From contig NZ_JAUSSF010000001.1 in the NCBI RefSeq assembly GCF_030812195.1, positions 310,001 through 374,000 on the forward strand: 64,000 nucleotides of DNA. Reading direction: 5' to 3'. The notes under the pieces were generated by a model that saw only the letters and a program-made list of their open reading frames with translations, did not search any database and was not told the DNA's origin. Shown here piece after piece: positions 36,073-44,404 of the stretch (position 1 is the first letter of the stretch; each line of letters opens with the position of its first letter). Origin of the DNA: Chryseobacterium lathyri (GTDB lineage Bacteria > Bacteroidota > Bacteroidia > Flavobacteriales > Weeksellaceae). Made by a program: the position numbers and the translations under genes.

Positions 36073-36308
36073 AAAAAAACATTCAGTTCAGCGTAAATTT
36101 TATCGGAGACAACATCCTTTGCAACTTAAAACAATCAATTGGAAAATAATTTGCGTCTTTTGCGTTACCCGTAAAAAATAAAATCGATTCCAAACATATA
36201 GGCAATTTATTTTAGAATAACTATAAATTAAATGTGTAGTTATCTTTATATCAGTAATTTAAAAGCATGTTGAAATTCGTTAGAAAGAAAATAAAACAGT
36301 GGCGGAAC

Positions 36309-36316
36309 TATTTTTG
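36309..36316 (+). promoter_or_regulatory. TATTTTTG -7 element for ferritin
   Basis: A consensus flavobacterial -7 element 36 bp before the ATG at 36352. Confidence 0.6.
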
Positions 36317-36351
36317 CATTATTATTTTCATAATCACAAAAATATAGCATT

Positions 36352-36903
36352 ATGAATACCAACAGACTTTCCCCGATCATTGAAAGGGCATTGAGTGATC
36401 AGATGAATAAAGAAATTCATGCATCACACGTTTTTTTGTCTTATGGGATCTGGGCAGATGATAAAGGATATCAGGGAATTGCCAATTTCCTTTACAGACA
36501 TGCGCAGGAAGAAAGAAATCATTCTATTAAGTTTATGGAATATGTGCTGAACAGAGGCGGGAAACCGAAAGTAGATGCCATTCCGGCTCCTCCTGCCGAT
36601 CCGGAATCTTTAACAGCTTGTTTTGACGGTGTTTTTAAACATGAAGTCGACAATACTACAGCAATTTACAGAATTGTAGATCTGGCGTTAGAAGAAAAAG
36701 ACTGGGCTACATGGAATTTTATGCAGTGGTTTGTACAGGAACAGATAGAAGAAGAAACACTGGCCTCCAACCTGATTGATAAATTGAAAATTGCAGGTGG
36801 GGATCGTGCTACTGATGAGTCTTTATTTACTTTAGATAAAACATTGCAGGAAGCGCCGAATGATGTTCCTTTGGCTCAGGATGCCACAGGAGACAATCCG
36901 TAA
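36352..36903 (+). CDS. ftnA: Ferritin
   Basis: A 183-residue four-helix-bundle iron-storage protein (24-mer in the family). Ferroxidase ligands are visible: NKEIHASHVFLSYG (Glu of helix A), RHAQEERNHSIKFM (the Glu/His of helix B), and the Gln/Glu of FVQEQIEEE (helix D region). The C-terminal extension is Asp/Pro-rich, unlike compact E. coli FtnA. It is monocistronic, with its own promoter and a clear terminator. It stores iron as a mineral core and limits Fenton chemistry. Confidence 0.95.
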   Translation: MNTNRLSPIIERALSDQMNKEIHASHVFLSYGIWADDKGYQGIANFLYRHAQEERNHSIKFMEYVLNRGGKPKVDAIPAPPADPESLTACFDGVFKHEVDNTTAIYRIVDLALEEKDWATWNFMQWFVQEQIEEETLASNLIDKLKIAGGDRATDESLFTLDKTLQEAPNDVPLAQDATGDNP

Positions 36904-36931
36904 AAACAATTGATGGACAAAAAATATTGAA

Positions 36932-36962
36932 AATCTGCCTAAATCTTGGCAGATTTTTTTAT
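36932..36962 (+). terminator. Terminator of the ferritin gene
   Basis: Stem AATCTGCC/GGCAGATT (36932-36955) followed by seven T residues. Confidence 0.93.
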
Positions 36963-36985
36963 TATGAAACTCCTTTTAAATTCAC

Positions 36986-36993
36986 TATCTTTG
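36986..36993 (+). promoter_or_regulatory. TATCTTTG -7 element for ychF
   Basis: A flavobacterial -7 match 100 bp before the ATG at 37094. An inverted repeat overlapping the predicted transcription start follows directly (36994-37049). Confidence 0.6.
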
Positions 36994-37049
36994 CAGGCTG
37001 AAAGTTAAGTGGTCTGGAGTATGAATTTAAACATCAAACTTCCAGCCTG
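36994..37049. repeat. Inverted repeat at the ychF transcription start
   Basis: CAGGCTGAAAGTT (36994-37006) and AACTTCCAGCCTG (37037-37049) are complementary at 12 of 13 positions, with a 30-nt spacer. It may be an RNA hairpin or a protein binding site. Confidence 0.55.
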
Positions 37050-37093
37050 GACTTAAATAGTATCATTGAATATTAAACTTTGAATTTTACAAT

Positions 37094-38185
37094 ATGAAAT
37101 GTGGAATTGTAGGCCTTCCGAATGTAGGTAAATCAACTCTTTTTAACTGCTTAAGCAACGCTAAAGCTCAATCTGCGAACTATCCTTTCTGTACGATAGA
37201 ACCGAACCTGGGTACGGTATCTGTACCGGATCAGAGACTTTTTGAACTTGAAAAAATAGTGAATCCGGAAAGAGTATTGCCGGCAGTAGTTGAAATTGTT
37301 GATATTGCAGGTCTTGTAAAAGGAGCCAGCAAAGGAGAAGGGCTGGGAAACCAGTTTCTTGCCAACATCCGCGAGTGTGAAGCAATTATCCATGTTTTAA
37401 GATGCTTTGATAACGGTAACATTATCCACGTTGAAGGCTCTGTAGACCCAATGAGAGATAAGGAGATTATCGACATCGAATTACAGCTTAAAGACCTTGA
37501 AACAGTAGGAAAAGCTGTTGAAAAAGCTAAAAAATTCATCAAATCCGGAAAAAAAGATGATATCCTTGTGTATGAAACTCTTCAGAACCTGGAGAAGTTC
37601 ATTGAGGACGGTAAAAATGCAAGAGAATTTCCGGTAAATGATTTGACACAGCCTATCATCGACGATATTCAGCTTTTAACCAAAAAGCCTGTATTGTATG
37701 TATGTAACGTAGACGAAAATTCTATCAAAAACGGTAACGAATGGATAGAAAAGATTGATGCAATGGCTAAAAATGAAGGAGCAGAGGTTGTTGTTTTAGC
37801 AGCACAGATCGAGGCAGATATCAATGAACTGGAAACATTTGAAGAAAGAGAGATTTTCCTTGAAGAATTGGGACTTGAAGAACCGGGAGTAAACCGTCTG
37901 ATCAGAAAAGCTTACGATTTATTAAAACTTCAGACCTATTTTACGGCGGGTGTAAAAGAAGTAAGAGCATGGACAATAGGTCAGGGATGGACAGCTCCAC
38001 AAGCTGCCGGAGTGATCCACACAGATTTTGAAAAAGGATTCATCCGTGCAGAAGTAATCAAGTATAATGATTATATCACTTATGGTTCCGAAGTGAAAAT
38101 TAAAGAAGCCGGAAAACTTTCTGTTGAAGGTAAAGAATATATTGTTCAGGATGGAGACATCATGCACTTTAGATTCAACGTATAA
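37094..38185 (+). CDS. ychF: Redox-regulated ATPase YchF (OLA1 type)
   Basis: A 363-residue Obg-like P-loop NTPase that favours ATP and binds ribosomes. GLPNVGKSTLF (residues 7-17) is the P-loop. EIVDIAGLVKGASKGEGLGNQFL forms the G3/switch II region. The NxxE G4 motif appears as CNVDEN, and a C-terminal TGS domain starts near LKLQTYFTAGVKE, with the family end IVQDGDIMHFRFNV. All features match the family. It stands alone, with a terminator after it. Confidence 0.97.
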   Translation: MKCGIVGLPNVGKSTLFNCLSNAKAQSANYPFCTIEPNLGTVSVPDQRLFELEKIVNPERVLPAVVEIVDIAGLVKGASKGEGLGNQFLANIRECEAIIHVLRCFDNGNIIHVEGSVDPMRDKEIIDIELQLKDLETVGKAVEKAKKFIKSGKKDDILVYETLQNLEKFIEDGKNAREFPVNDLTQPIIDDIQLLTKKPVLYVCNVDENSIKNGNEWIEKIDAMAKNEGAEVVVLAAQIEADINELETFEEREIFLEELGLEEPGVNRLIRKAYDLLKLQTYFTAGVKEVRAWTIGQGWTAPQAAGVIHTDFEKGFIRAEVIKYNDYITYGSEVKIKEAGKLSVEGKEYIVQDGDIMHFRFNV

Positions 38186-38213
38186 GAATATATTAAAGTT
38201 AGTTATAATAGAA

Positions 38214-38248
38214 AACGCTTCAGGGATTATCTCTGGAGCGTTTTTTCT
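38214..38248 (+). terminator. Terminator of ychF
   Basis: Stem AACGCTTCAG/CTGGAGCGTT (one G-T pair, 38214-38242) followed by a T run. Confidence 0.88.
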
Positions 38249-38258
38249 TAGTAAAAAA

Positions 38259-38281
38259 AACCACCCTTATACAGAATGGTT
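38259..38281 (-). terminator. Terminator of the GG-leader peptide gene
   Basis: On the minus strand AACCATT pairs with GGTGGTT (5 Watson-Crick pairs and two G-T pairs) and is followed by eight T residues, 16 bp past the peptide stop. Confidence 0.65.
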
Positions 38282-38296
38282 CTTTTTAATTCTTTA

Positions 38297-38458
38297 TTAA
38301 GGCTCTATTCCAGGTCTGCATTGCAGCTGTGCACAGCTTATTGATATTTTTTTGCAGCCTCCGGTCATAGGATCAATACAGTCTAATAATCCTCCGGTGA
38401 TACTTCTTAATTGCTTTTTGTTCAGTTTTTTTCCTTTAGGTAAATCTTGATTTTCCAT
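38297..38458 (-). CDS. GG-leader 'bacteriocin-like' peptide
   Basis: A 53-residue ribosomal peptide. The leader (residues 1-23) is charged and ends KKLNKKQLRSITGG, the pattern of Chryseobacterium-type double-glycine leaders removed by C39-peptidase ABC transporters. Cleavage after Gly23 would leave a 30-residue core with four cysteines (27, 35, 42, 47), able to form two disulfides or be modified. No transporter or modifying enzyme lies beside it. It has its own hairpin terminator. The peptide's activity is unknown; the 'bacteriocin-like' name rests on leader type only. Confidence 0.8.
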   Translation of the reverse strand: MENQDLPKGKKLNKKQLRSITGGLLDCIDPMTGGCKKISISCAQLQCRPGIEP

Positions 38459-38575
38459 TGTTTTGATTTTTAGTGGATTAGTTTGAAAACTAAGGTAAGA
38501 AAAATATGCATACGTATATCACTTCATGAAGAAAAAAGTAAAATATTTTTTCATTTTCAAATCCTGTTAACTTTG

Positions 38576-38583
38576 TATATTTG
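38576..38583 (+). promoter_or_regulatory. TATATTTG -7 element for the AraC-type gene
   Basis: Consensus -7 element 21 bp before the ATG at 38605, in the region shared with the divergent GG-leader gene. Confidence 0.5.
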
Positions 38584-38604
38584 AATTTTACAAACAGTTA
38601 AGCT

Positions 38605-39543
38605 ATGGAAAAGATCACTCATTCATCCCTTGAAGACTTCTATAAAGAGATGTCCGCCAAACTGGGAAAAGATCTTGAAAGTATTTTTCCGAAAGGACTT
38701 CATAAGGATATAGGCCATTTTAATGTTTTCGATATCAGACAGACTATTGAAAGGGTTCGAACTACTTCGGAAATGCCTTACAACAGAAGAAAATATTACA
38801 AAATAAGTCTGATCAGGGGACAGAACAGGGCAGAATATGCAGACAAAATCATAGCCATCAAAAAGAATGCTTTATTATTTGCTACCCCTAAAGTTCCATA
38901 TCATTGGGTGCCGGAAGATCCTGACCAGTCGGGAAGTTTCTGTGTCTTTACAGAAGATTTCTTTATCAAGGCGCAATCCCGGTTTTCATTGGAAGACCTG
39001 CCGATTTTTCAGCCGGGAAATATTCCGTTGTTTGAGATTGAAGATGATCTGGCAGACGAAATAGAAATTCTCTTCACAAAAATAAAACAGGAAATAGCTT
39101 CCGATTACATTTTCAAATATGACCTGATCAGGAACTATGTGCTGGAGCTGATCCATTATGGACAAAAGCTGCAGCCTGCTGCAAAACTTTCTGCCTCAAA
39201 TGATACCTCATTACGGGTTGTGTCTTTATTTATAGAGCTTTTGGAAAGACAGTTTCCGATAGAATCCGCAGACCAGAGATTACAGCTGAAAACAGCAAAA
39301 GATTATGCCGACAGACTGGCCGTTCATGTGAATTATTTGAATAAAAAATTAAAAGAAAGCACAGGAAAAACAACCACGGAGTTTATTGCCGACCGCCTAG
39401 TTCAGGAAGCTAAAATTCTTTTAAGGCAAACCAAATGGAACGTTTCCGAGATTTCTTATGCGCTGGGTTTTGAGGAAATAGCCCATTTTTCTAACTTTTT
39501 CAAAAGAAAGACTTCATTTACTCCGATGCAATTCCGTACATGA
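38605..39543 (+). CDS. AraC family transcriptional regulator
   Basis: A 312-residue regulator, paralogous to the one at 20296-21210. The N-terminal cupin-like domain shares YNRRKYYKISLIRGQNRAEY and PKVPYHWVPEDPDQSG. The C-terminal AraC double HTH ends TKWNVSEISYALGFEEIAHFSNFFKRKTSFTPMQFR. It sits 92 bp upstream of an SDR gene on the same strand, a common regulator-target pair. The inducer is unknown. Confidence 0.9.
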   Translation: MEKITHSSLEDFYKEMSAKLGKDLESIFPKGLHKDIGHFNVFDIRQTIERVRTTSEMPYNRRKYYKISLIRGQNRAEYADKIIAIKKNALLFATPKVPYHWVPEDPDQSGSFCVFTEDFFIKAQSRFSLEDLPIFQPGNIPLFEIEDDLADEIEILFTKIKQEIASDYIFKYDLIRNYVLELIHYGQKLQPAAKLSASNDTSLRVVSLFIELLERQFPIESADQRLQLKTAKDYADRLAVHVNYLNKKLKESTGKTTTEFIADRLVQEAKILLRQTKWNVSEISYALGFEEIAHFSNFFKRKTSFTPMQFRT

Positions 39544-39635
39544 TTTGAATTTTGCAAATTTCAGATTGATTCAGGCAAACATTTCTTCTGCAGAATTTTC
39601 CAACTTTGTATCATCAAAATAAATAATATAAAACG

Positions 39636-40400
39636 ATGAATACAAAAACAAAAATTGCATTGATCACAGGTGGAAGCCGTGGACTTGGAAAAAATGCAGC
39701 TCTTAAAATTGCTCAAAAAGGATTAGATGTTATTATTACTTATAAAAACAGCAGTGAAGAAGCCGATGCTGTAGTCAGGGAAATAAAAGCACTGGGCCAA
39801 AATGCAGCTGCTTACCAGTTGGATACCAGAGATGTAAAAAGCTTCGATACATTTGTGAAAAACATCACAGATCATCTGAAAACTGAAACAGGCAGTCCAA
39901 ACATCGATTTCCTGATCAACAATGCGGGAACAGCTTTATATGCTCCCATTATGGAAACTACGGAAGAACAGTTTGATGACACTATAAATATTCATTTTAA
40001 AGGAGTTTTCTTTCTGACACAAAAAATGCTTCCTTTCATTAATGACGGCGGCGGAATTATTAATATTTCATCAGGATTGGCAAGATTTGCCCTGCCGGGA
40101 TCTTCCGTTTACGGTTCTATGAAGGCCGGTGTAGAAATGCTGACAAAATATATGGCAAAAGAACTCGGACCCCGTAAAATCAAAGCGAACGTTATAGCAC
40201 CGGGAGCCATTGAAACAGATTTTGGAGGCGGAAGAACAAGAGACGATCAGAATGTAAATTCAATGGTTTCTAATATTACTGCATTGGGAAGAGCCGGACT
40301 TCCGGATGATATCGGAGGGGTAGTGGCATTCCTGTGTACTGAAGATGCAGGCTGGATCAACGGACAGAGAATAGAAGCCTCAGGCGGTATGTTTTTATAA
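39636..40400 (+). CDS. SDR family NAD(P)-dependent oxidoreductase
   Basis: A 254-residue classical short-chain dehydrogenase/reductase. The coenzyme motif is TGGSRGLGKNAAL (residues 11-23). NNAG is at about residue 95. The catalytic Ser-Tyr-Lys appears as ISSGLARF then VYGSMKAG. The KANVIAPGAIETDF segment closes the core. It probably reduces or oxidises a small carbonyl compound. The upstream AraC-type gene likely controls it. Substrate unknown. Confidence 0.93.
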   Translation: MNTKTKIALITGGSRGLGKNAALKIAQKGLDVIITYKNSSEEADAVVREIKALGQNAAAYQLDTRDVKSFDTFVKNITDHLKTETGSPNIDFLINNAGTALYAPIMETTEEQFDDTINIHFKGVFFLTQKMLPFINDGGGIINISSGLARFALPGSSVYGSMKAGVEMLTKYMAKELGPRKIKANVIAPGAIETDFGGGRTRDDQNVNSMVSNITALGRAGLPDDIGGVVAFLCTEDAGWINGQRIEASGGMFL

Positions 40401-40440
40401 AATACTATCGAATACAAAGCAGTCTTTAAATAAAAAAATT

Positions 40441-40475
40441 AAACCAGATCTGAAAATGAGCTGGTTTATTTTTTG
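40441..40475 (+). terminator. Terminator of the SDR gene
   Basis: AAACCAG/CTGGTTT stem (40441-40467) with a 13-nt loop, followed by ATTTTTTG. Confidence 0.75.
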
Positions 40476-40559
40476 TAAACAAAAAAGCACGGCTTGCTGA
40501 TCCCATTCTTTTATCTTTTTGCCTTTTTACCTATCTTTAGTATCTGCAAAGTTCATCAT

Positions 40560-42026
40560 ATGATAAAAGAGTTTTTCGATCAGTTTCCCTATATCCTTCT
40601 AGGGCTTGAGGGGCTTTATCTTGTCGGAATTGTTTTTCTGGCCGGTAAAATTATTATGGATACCAAAAATACGGGTAAGACCCTTGCGTATCTTATGCTG
40701 ATCATTTTTCTTCCAGTTGTTGGGATCATCATCTATTTTGTATTTGGAGTCAATTACCGGAAAAATAAATTCTATACTTTTAAAATTGCACGAAACGAAC
40801 GGGTTTATCAGGATGTAAGTGCTTATATATGGAAAACACACCTTACAACCTTAGAAAAGCATACAGGAGAAATAGGACAGTTTTTAACAACAGTCAATTT
40901 TCTCTATAATGCGTCACATTCTCCGCTTTCACCGGGAAACCATGCAGAAATACTGATCAATGGAGAAGGTAAATTTGAAAAAGTTTTTGAAGTTATTGAG
41001 AAAGCAGTTCATCATATCCACCTTGAGTATTATATCTATGATAATGACGGAATAGGGAACAGGCTTGCTGACCTGCTGATCAAAAAGGCAGAAGAAGGGG
41101 TGACTGTCCGTTTCCTCTATGATGATATGGGGAGCGGGAAAATAGGGCGTAAGCTGTTGAAAAGGCTAAAAGAAGGAGGTGTTCAGATATCTCCTGTTAA
41201 CAAAATTACATTCAGGCTGCTGGCCAACAGGGTCAATTACAGGGATCACAGAAAGATCATCATTGTAGATGGTGCACAGGTTTTTACAGGCGGAATCAAT
41301 GTTTCTGATAAATATATTAATCCTAATCCCATACAGTACTGGAGGGATGTCCATCTTTATATAAAAGGAGAGGCGGCTTTCTATTTTCAGTTTTTATTCC
41401 TCAGTAACTGGATCTTTGCCACAGAAAATATTCCTGAAATCTCCCAGCATTATTTTGATTTTAAGAACCAAGAGGAGGGAAATTCACTTATTCAGACGGC
41501 TGCAAGCGGTCCGGATACCAAGCCTTCCATTATGCTCAGTACGGCTTCTGCGGTACTTTCTGCCAGAAAAAGAATATATATTGTCACCCCATACTTTATT
41601 CCGGTAGAAACCGTATTGAATGCTATCAAACAGGCAGCCCTTTCCGGAATCGATGTAAGGCTTATGGTTCCCAAATCCGGCGATTCCATGATTGTGAATG
41701 CTGCGGCATATTCTTATTATGAAGAACTTCTGGAAAATAATGTGAGAATCTTCTTTTACAAAAAAGGTTTTATCCACGCTAAAACGATGATCATCGATGA
41801 TAACTTTTCATCTGTAGGAACAGCCAATATGGACGTAAGAAGCCAGGAACTGAATTTCGAGGTCAATGCATTGGTTTTTAATAAAAAGATCAATGAAAAA
41901 CTTCAGAATCTCTTCCATGAAGATATGAATGACTGCGAGGAAATTACTCTTGAATCATGGAGAAAAAGGCCCGAAACCAAAGTTTTCTTTGAACATCTGG
42001 CCAGGCTCCTTTCGCCGCTTATATAA
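40560..42026 (+). CDS. cls: Cardiolipin synthase (PLD type)
   Basis: A 488-residue membrane phospholipase-D-family enzyme that condenses phosphatidylglycerol to cardiolipin. Two N-terminal transmembrane helices (about residues 10-55) precede two HKD motifs: DHRKIIIVDG and FIHAKTMIIDD, each followed by the Gly-x-x-Asn segment (GGINVSD and GTANMDVRSQELNFE). The ATG at 40560 is chosen; the longer frame would start at a TTG (40494) and add an extra hydrophobic stretch. Its stop lies only 4 bp from the convergent aminotransferase stop. Confidence 0.92.
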   Translation: MIKEFFDQFPYILLGLEGLYLVGIVFLAGKIIMDTKNTGKTLAYLMLIIFLPVVGIIIYFVFGVNYRKNKFYTFKIARNERVYQDVSAYIWKTHLTTLEKHTGEIGQFLTTVNFLYNASHSPLSPGNHAEILINGEGKFEKVFEVIEKAVHHIHLEYYIYDNDGIGNRLADLLIKKAEEGVTVRFLYDDMGSGKIGRKLLKRLKEGGVQISPVNKITFRLLANRVNYRDHRKIIIVDGAQVFTGGINVSDKYINPNPIQYWRDVHLYIKGEAAFYFQFLFLSNWIFATENIPEISQHYFDFKNQEEGNSLIQTAASGPDTKPSIMLSTASAVLSARKRIYIVTPYFIPVETVLNAIKQAALSGIDVRLMVPKSGDSMIVNAAAYSYYEELLENNVRIFFYKKGFIHAKTMIIDDNFSSVGTANMDVRSQELNFEVNALVFNKKINEKLQNLFHEDMNDCEEITLESWRKRPETKVFFEHLARLLSPLI

Positions 42027-42030
42027 AGGT

Positions 42031-43179
42031 CTAAAGTCTGGAAAGGTTCTCTATAGCTCTTTCAAGTGTTTCCTGCTTTTTTGCAAAACATAAACGGATC
42101 ACGTGGTCATTCCTTTTATTTTTATAGAATGACGAGAAAGGAACGCTTGCCACCTTATAATTGATCGTCAGTTCTGAAGCGAAATCAAAGTCACTTTTAT
42201 CAGATATTTTATCATAAGTAAGAGCCTGGAAATAAGTTCCTTCACAGTCAAGAAGTCCGAAAGATGTGCCTGCAAGACCTTTTCTTAGAAAATTCCTCTT
42301 TTCCTGAAAAAAGGTGTTCAGATGAAGGTAATGCTCATCATTTTTCATGTATTCAGCAAGGGCAAGCTGGATAGGTGTATTGACACAGAAAACATTGAAC
42401 TGATGGACTTTTCTGAATTCATCGGTAAGATTTTTAGGGGCAGCACAGTAACCGATTTTCCAGCCAGTGACATGAAAAAGTTTCCCAAATGAAGCAACAA
42501 GAAGACTTCTCTCTTTGAGTTCAGGATATTGGCAGATGCTGAGATGCTGCTTTCCGTCAAAAACAATATTTTCGTATACTTCATCACTCAGGATAAGAAT
42601 TGAAGTGTCTTTTACAAGTTTGATCAATTCCTGCAGATCATTTTCCTTTAAAATCTTCCCGGAAGGATTATTAGGATTATTAAGAATGATCATTTTGGTT
42701 TTCTCACTTACCAGATCCTTTACTGTAGCCCAGTCGATCTCATAATCCGGAGCTTTCATCTCAAAACGCTTTACAATTCCTCCAAAAAGCTCTACTGTAG
42801 GCTCATAACAGTCGTAAGCAGGTTCAAAAATGATTACTTCATCCTCTTTTTTAACAAAAGTGGCAATGGCTGTAAAAATAGCCTGGGTTCCCCCGGCAGT
42901 GACTGTGATCTCAGAATCAGGGTGATAAACTGCCTTGTGGCTGTTCTCTATTTTTCTGGCGATCTCTTCTTTGAGTGGCATCATGCCTCCCAACGGAGCA
43001 TATTGGTTGAATCCTTTCTGGATAAAATGATTGACATGATCCAGCAGTTCCGTATCCGGCATGAAATCAGGAAACCCCTGGGAAAGGTTGATAGCCTCAT
43101 ATTCATTGGCGAGCTGGGTCATCTGGCTAAAAATGGTAGTTCCTACATTTGAAAGCTTGGATAATGGAAGTTGTATCAT
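42031..43179 (-). CDS. Methionine aminotransferase (YbdL/KAT-like)
   Basis: A 382-residue fold-type I PLP aminotransferase, the last transamination step of methionine salvage in many bacteria or a kynurenine/methionine aminotransferase. Visible: INLSQGFPDF near the N-terminus, NNPNNPSGK, DEVYENIVFDG (PLP Asp/Tyr) and the Schiff-base lysine in SFGKLFHVTGWKIGY, then VIRLCFAK with the substrate Arg. The ATG at 43179 is chosen over an upstream TTG (43188). The substrate choice is inferred from the overall YbdL-like pattern. Confidence 0.88.
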   Translation of the reverse strand: MIQLPLSKLSNVGTTIFSQMTQLANEYEAINLSQGFPDFMPDTELLDHVNHFIQKGFNQYAPLGGMMPLKEEIARKIENSHKAVYHPDSEITVTAGGTQAIFTAIATFVKKEDEVIIFEPAYDCYEPTVELFGGIVKRFEMKAPDYEIDWATVKDLVSEKTKMIILNNPNNPSGKILKENDLQELIKLVKDTSILILSDEVYENIVFDGKQHLSICQYPELKERSLLVASFGKLFHVTGWKIGYCAAPKNLTDEFRKVHQFNVFCVNTPIQLALAEYMKNDEHYLHLNTFFQEKRNFLRKGLAGTSFGLLDCEGTYFQALTYDKISDKSDFDFASELTINYKVASVPFSSFYKNKRNDHVIRLCFAKKQETLERAIENLSRL

Positions 43180-43247
43180 GAAGATCAATTTTGATGATTC
43201 GAATTTAATTTATTTTTTATAATCATGAAACAGCTTGGCATAAAAAA

Positions 43248-43269
43248 GGCCATTTCGGATGAAACGGCC
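43248..43269 (-). terminator. Terminator of the lipoprotein gene at 43290
   Basis: Stem GGCCATTTC/GAAACGGCC, one mismatch, loop GGAT; on the minus strand it is followed by six T residues. Confidence 0.85.
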
Positions 43270-43289
43270 CTCTATTTATTTTGCTTTAT

Positions 43290-44099
43290 TTAAAAGAGTA
43301 TCATTGATTCTACCCTGTTGTTAACATAGCCGAGGATCCCCCAAAACATAACCGTAGATCCTCCCCATCCTGAAAGGGAAACTAAATGCTTTCTGAAAAA
43401 CTTTTTGTCGTAAAGATGCTCTACCATATAGATATGCTGTCTTTTATAACATCCTATCTTATTATTCCAATTGTCAAAAAACCAGAATCCCAGAGTAGGA
43501 GTGATAGGAGACATGACATATTTATTGGAGCCATATGGGATAATATCGTCATAAACCCTTAACCATCCCGGGCCGGAAGCCCCAAAGTAAGTCTGGTACT
43601 GCTGCTTTTCAAATGTATAATAACTATCCGGCAGCTGTTCTCCGGCTTCAGCTATCTGAACCAGGCCGTTAACCTCAGCATATTTTTGTATAGATTCATT
43701 AAATGCTTTAGTTTCACGGAATTTCAGGCCGTTCTGATCCCCATACTGCAGATATTTTTCCTCAGTTGAAAAAGTTCTTACTGTAATCACTGCGGATTGA
43801 TCGAGCGGATTTTTAACTAAAGAAGCAACAGGGAATTTGTCTTCCAGATCAGCAATCATATCAACCGGCTGACCGTCGGAGAAATATTCGACCTGTACTT
43901 TATCGATATCAATGCCATCCTGAGCAAATTCTTCTCTGATTTCCGGTGGAGCAGGTGGGAGATTGGACAATTCAAATTTGGTTAAAGCAGTGGTTTTAGC
44001 TGCTGTCGTTTCTTCAAGCTGTTCACTGTTATCCCGACAGCCTGATAAAAGGAAAAGCCCTGAGGATATTCCTAAAATTACAATGTTTTTGAGTTTCAT
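43290..44099 (-). CDS. Lipoprotein of unknown function
   Basis: A 269-residue exported protein with a clear lipobox (LLSGC, Cys at residue 21). A Glu/Thr-rich linker is followed by a domain I do not recognise, with the segments NLPPAPPEIREEFAQDGIDIDKVQVEYFSDGQ, an aromatic-rich middle (YTFEKQQYQTYFGASGPGWLRVYDD) and a C-terminal GFWFFDNWNNKIGCYKRQ. The ORF is intact and has a terminator. Three 21-bp-phased repeats lie in its upstream region at 126-181 bp from the ATG. Confidence 0.65.
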   Translation of the reverse strand: MKLKNIVILGISSGLFLLSGCRDNSEQLEETTAAKTTALTKFELSNLPPAPPEIREEFAQDGIDIDKVQVEYFSDGQPVDMIADLEDKFPVASLVKNPLDQSAVITVRTFSTEEKYLQYGDQNGLKFRETKAFNESIQKYAEVNGLVQIAEAGEQLPDSYYTFEKQQYQTYFGASGPGWLRVYDDIIPYGSNKYVMSPITPTLGFWFFDNWNNKIGCYKRQHIYMVEHLYDKKFFRKHLVSLSGWGGSTVMFWGILGYVNNRVESMILF

Positions 44100-44224
44100 A
44101 TGGTATAGTTTTTATGGTTGGTTCTTTTTTATAACTTGTCAGAATCAGATATTTTTGTTCTCCGTCTGATAGTTTGCATTGAATAAAATTAAGAGCTTTA
44201 TCAGTTCCCTTAGTTGTGAATTGT

Positions 44225-44279
44225 TAAGTGTGGATGTTTTTCTAGTAAGTGTGGATGTATTCAAGATAAGTGTAGGTTT
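44225..44279 (+). repeat. Three 21-bp-phased direct repeats, LytTR-site candidate
   Basis: TAAGTGTGGATGT starts at 44225 and 44246, and a diverged copy (TAAGTGTAGGTTT) starts at 44267. The spacing equals two helical turns, the geometry of LytTR-family binding sites (direct repeats about 21 bp apart). A LytTR regulator is encoded 0.7 kb away. Confidence 0.7.
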
Positions 44280-44361
44280 TCTCGATGCAGTAAAACTGTA
44301 ATCAGGCTTTTATTTAACTGAAAAACTGATATCCATCACTTCTTTTTTGTGGGGAGTCGCT

Positions 44362-44369
44362 TACATTTG
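44362..44369 (+). promoter_or_regulatory. TACATTTG -7 element for the DUF2867 gene
   Basis: Consensus match 35 bp before the ATG at 44405, about 80 bp downstream of the last phased repeat. Confidence 0.6.
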
Positions 44370-44404
44370 TTAGAATAAAGACTGGAACATTTAAAACCAT
44401 TGCC

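Larger units (their letters stand above)
35895..36351. other. Intergenic region upstream of ferritin
   Basis: 457 bp without a recognised gene. It holds a hairpin AACCAGT/ACTGGTT (36042-36065) followed by T residues, the likely terminator of the glycosidase-like gene, and the ferritin promoter. The sequence between reads as non-coding AT-rich DNA on both strands. Confidence 0.55.
44100..44404. promoter_or_regulatory. Divergent regulatory region of lipoprotein and DUF2867 genes
   Basis: 305 bp between two divergent genes. It contains three copies of a TAAGTGTGGATGT-like sequence at exact 21-bp spacing (44225, 44246, 44267) and a TACATTTG -7 element (44362-44369) for the DUF2867 gene. No coding frame is evident. 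Confidence 0.6.
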
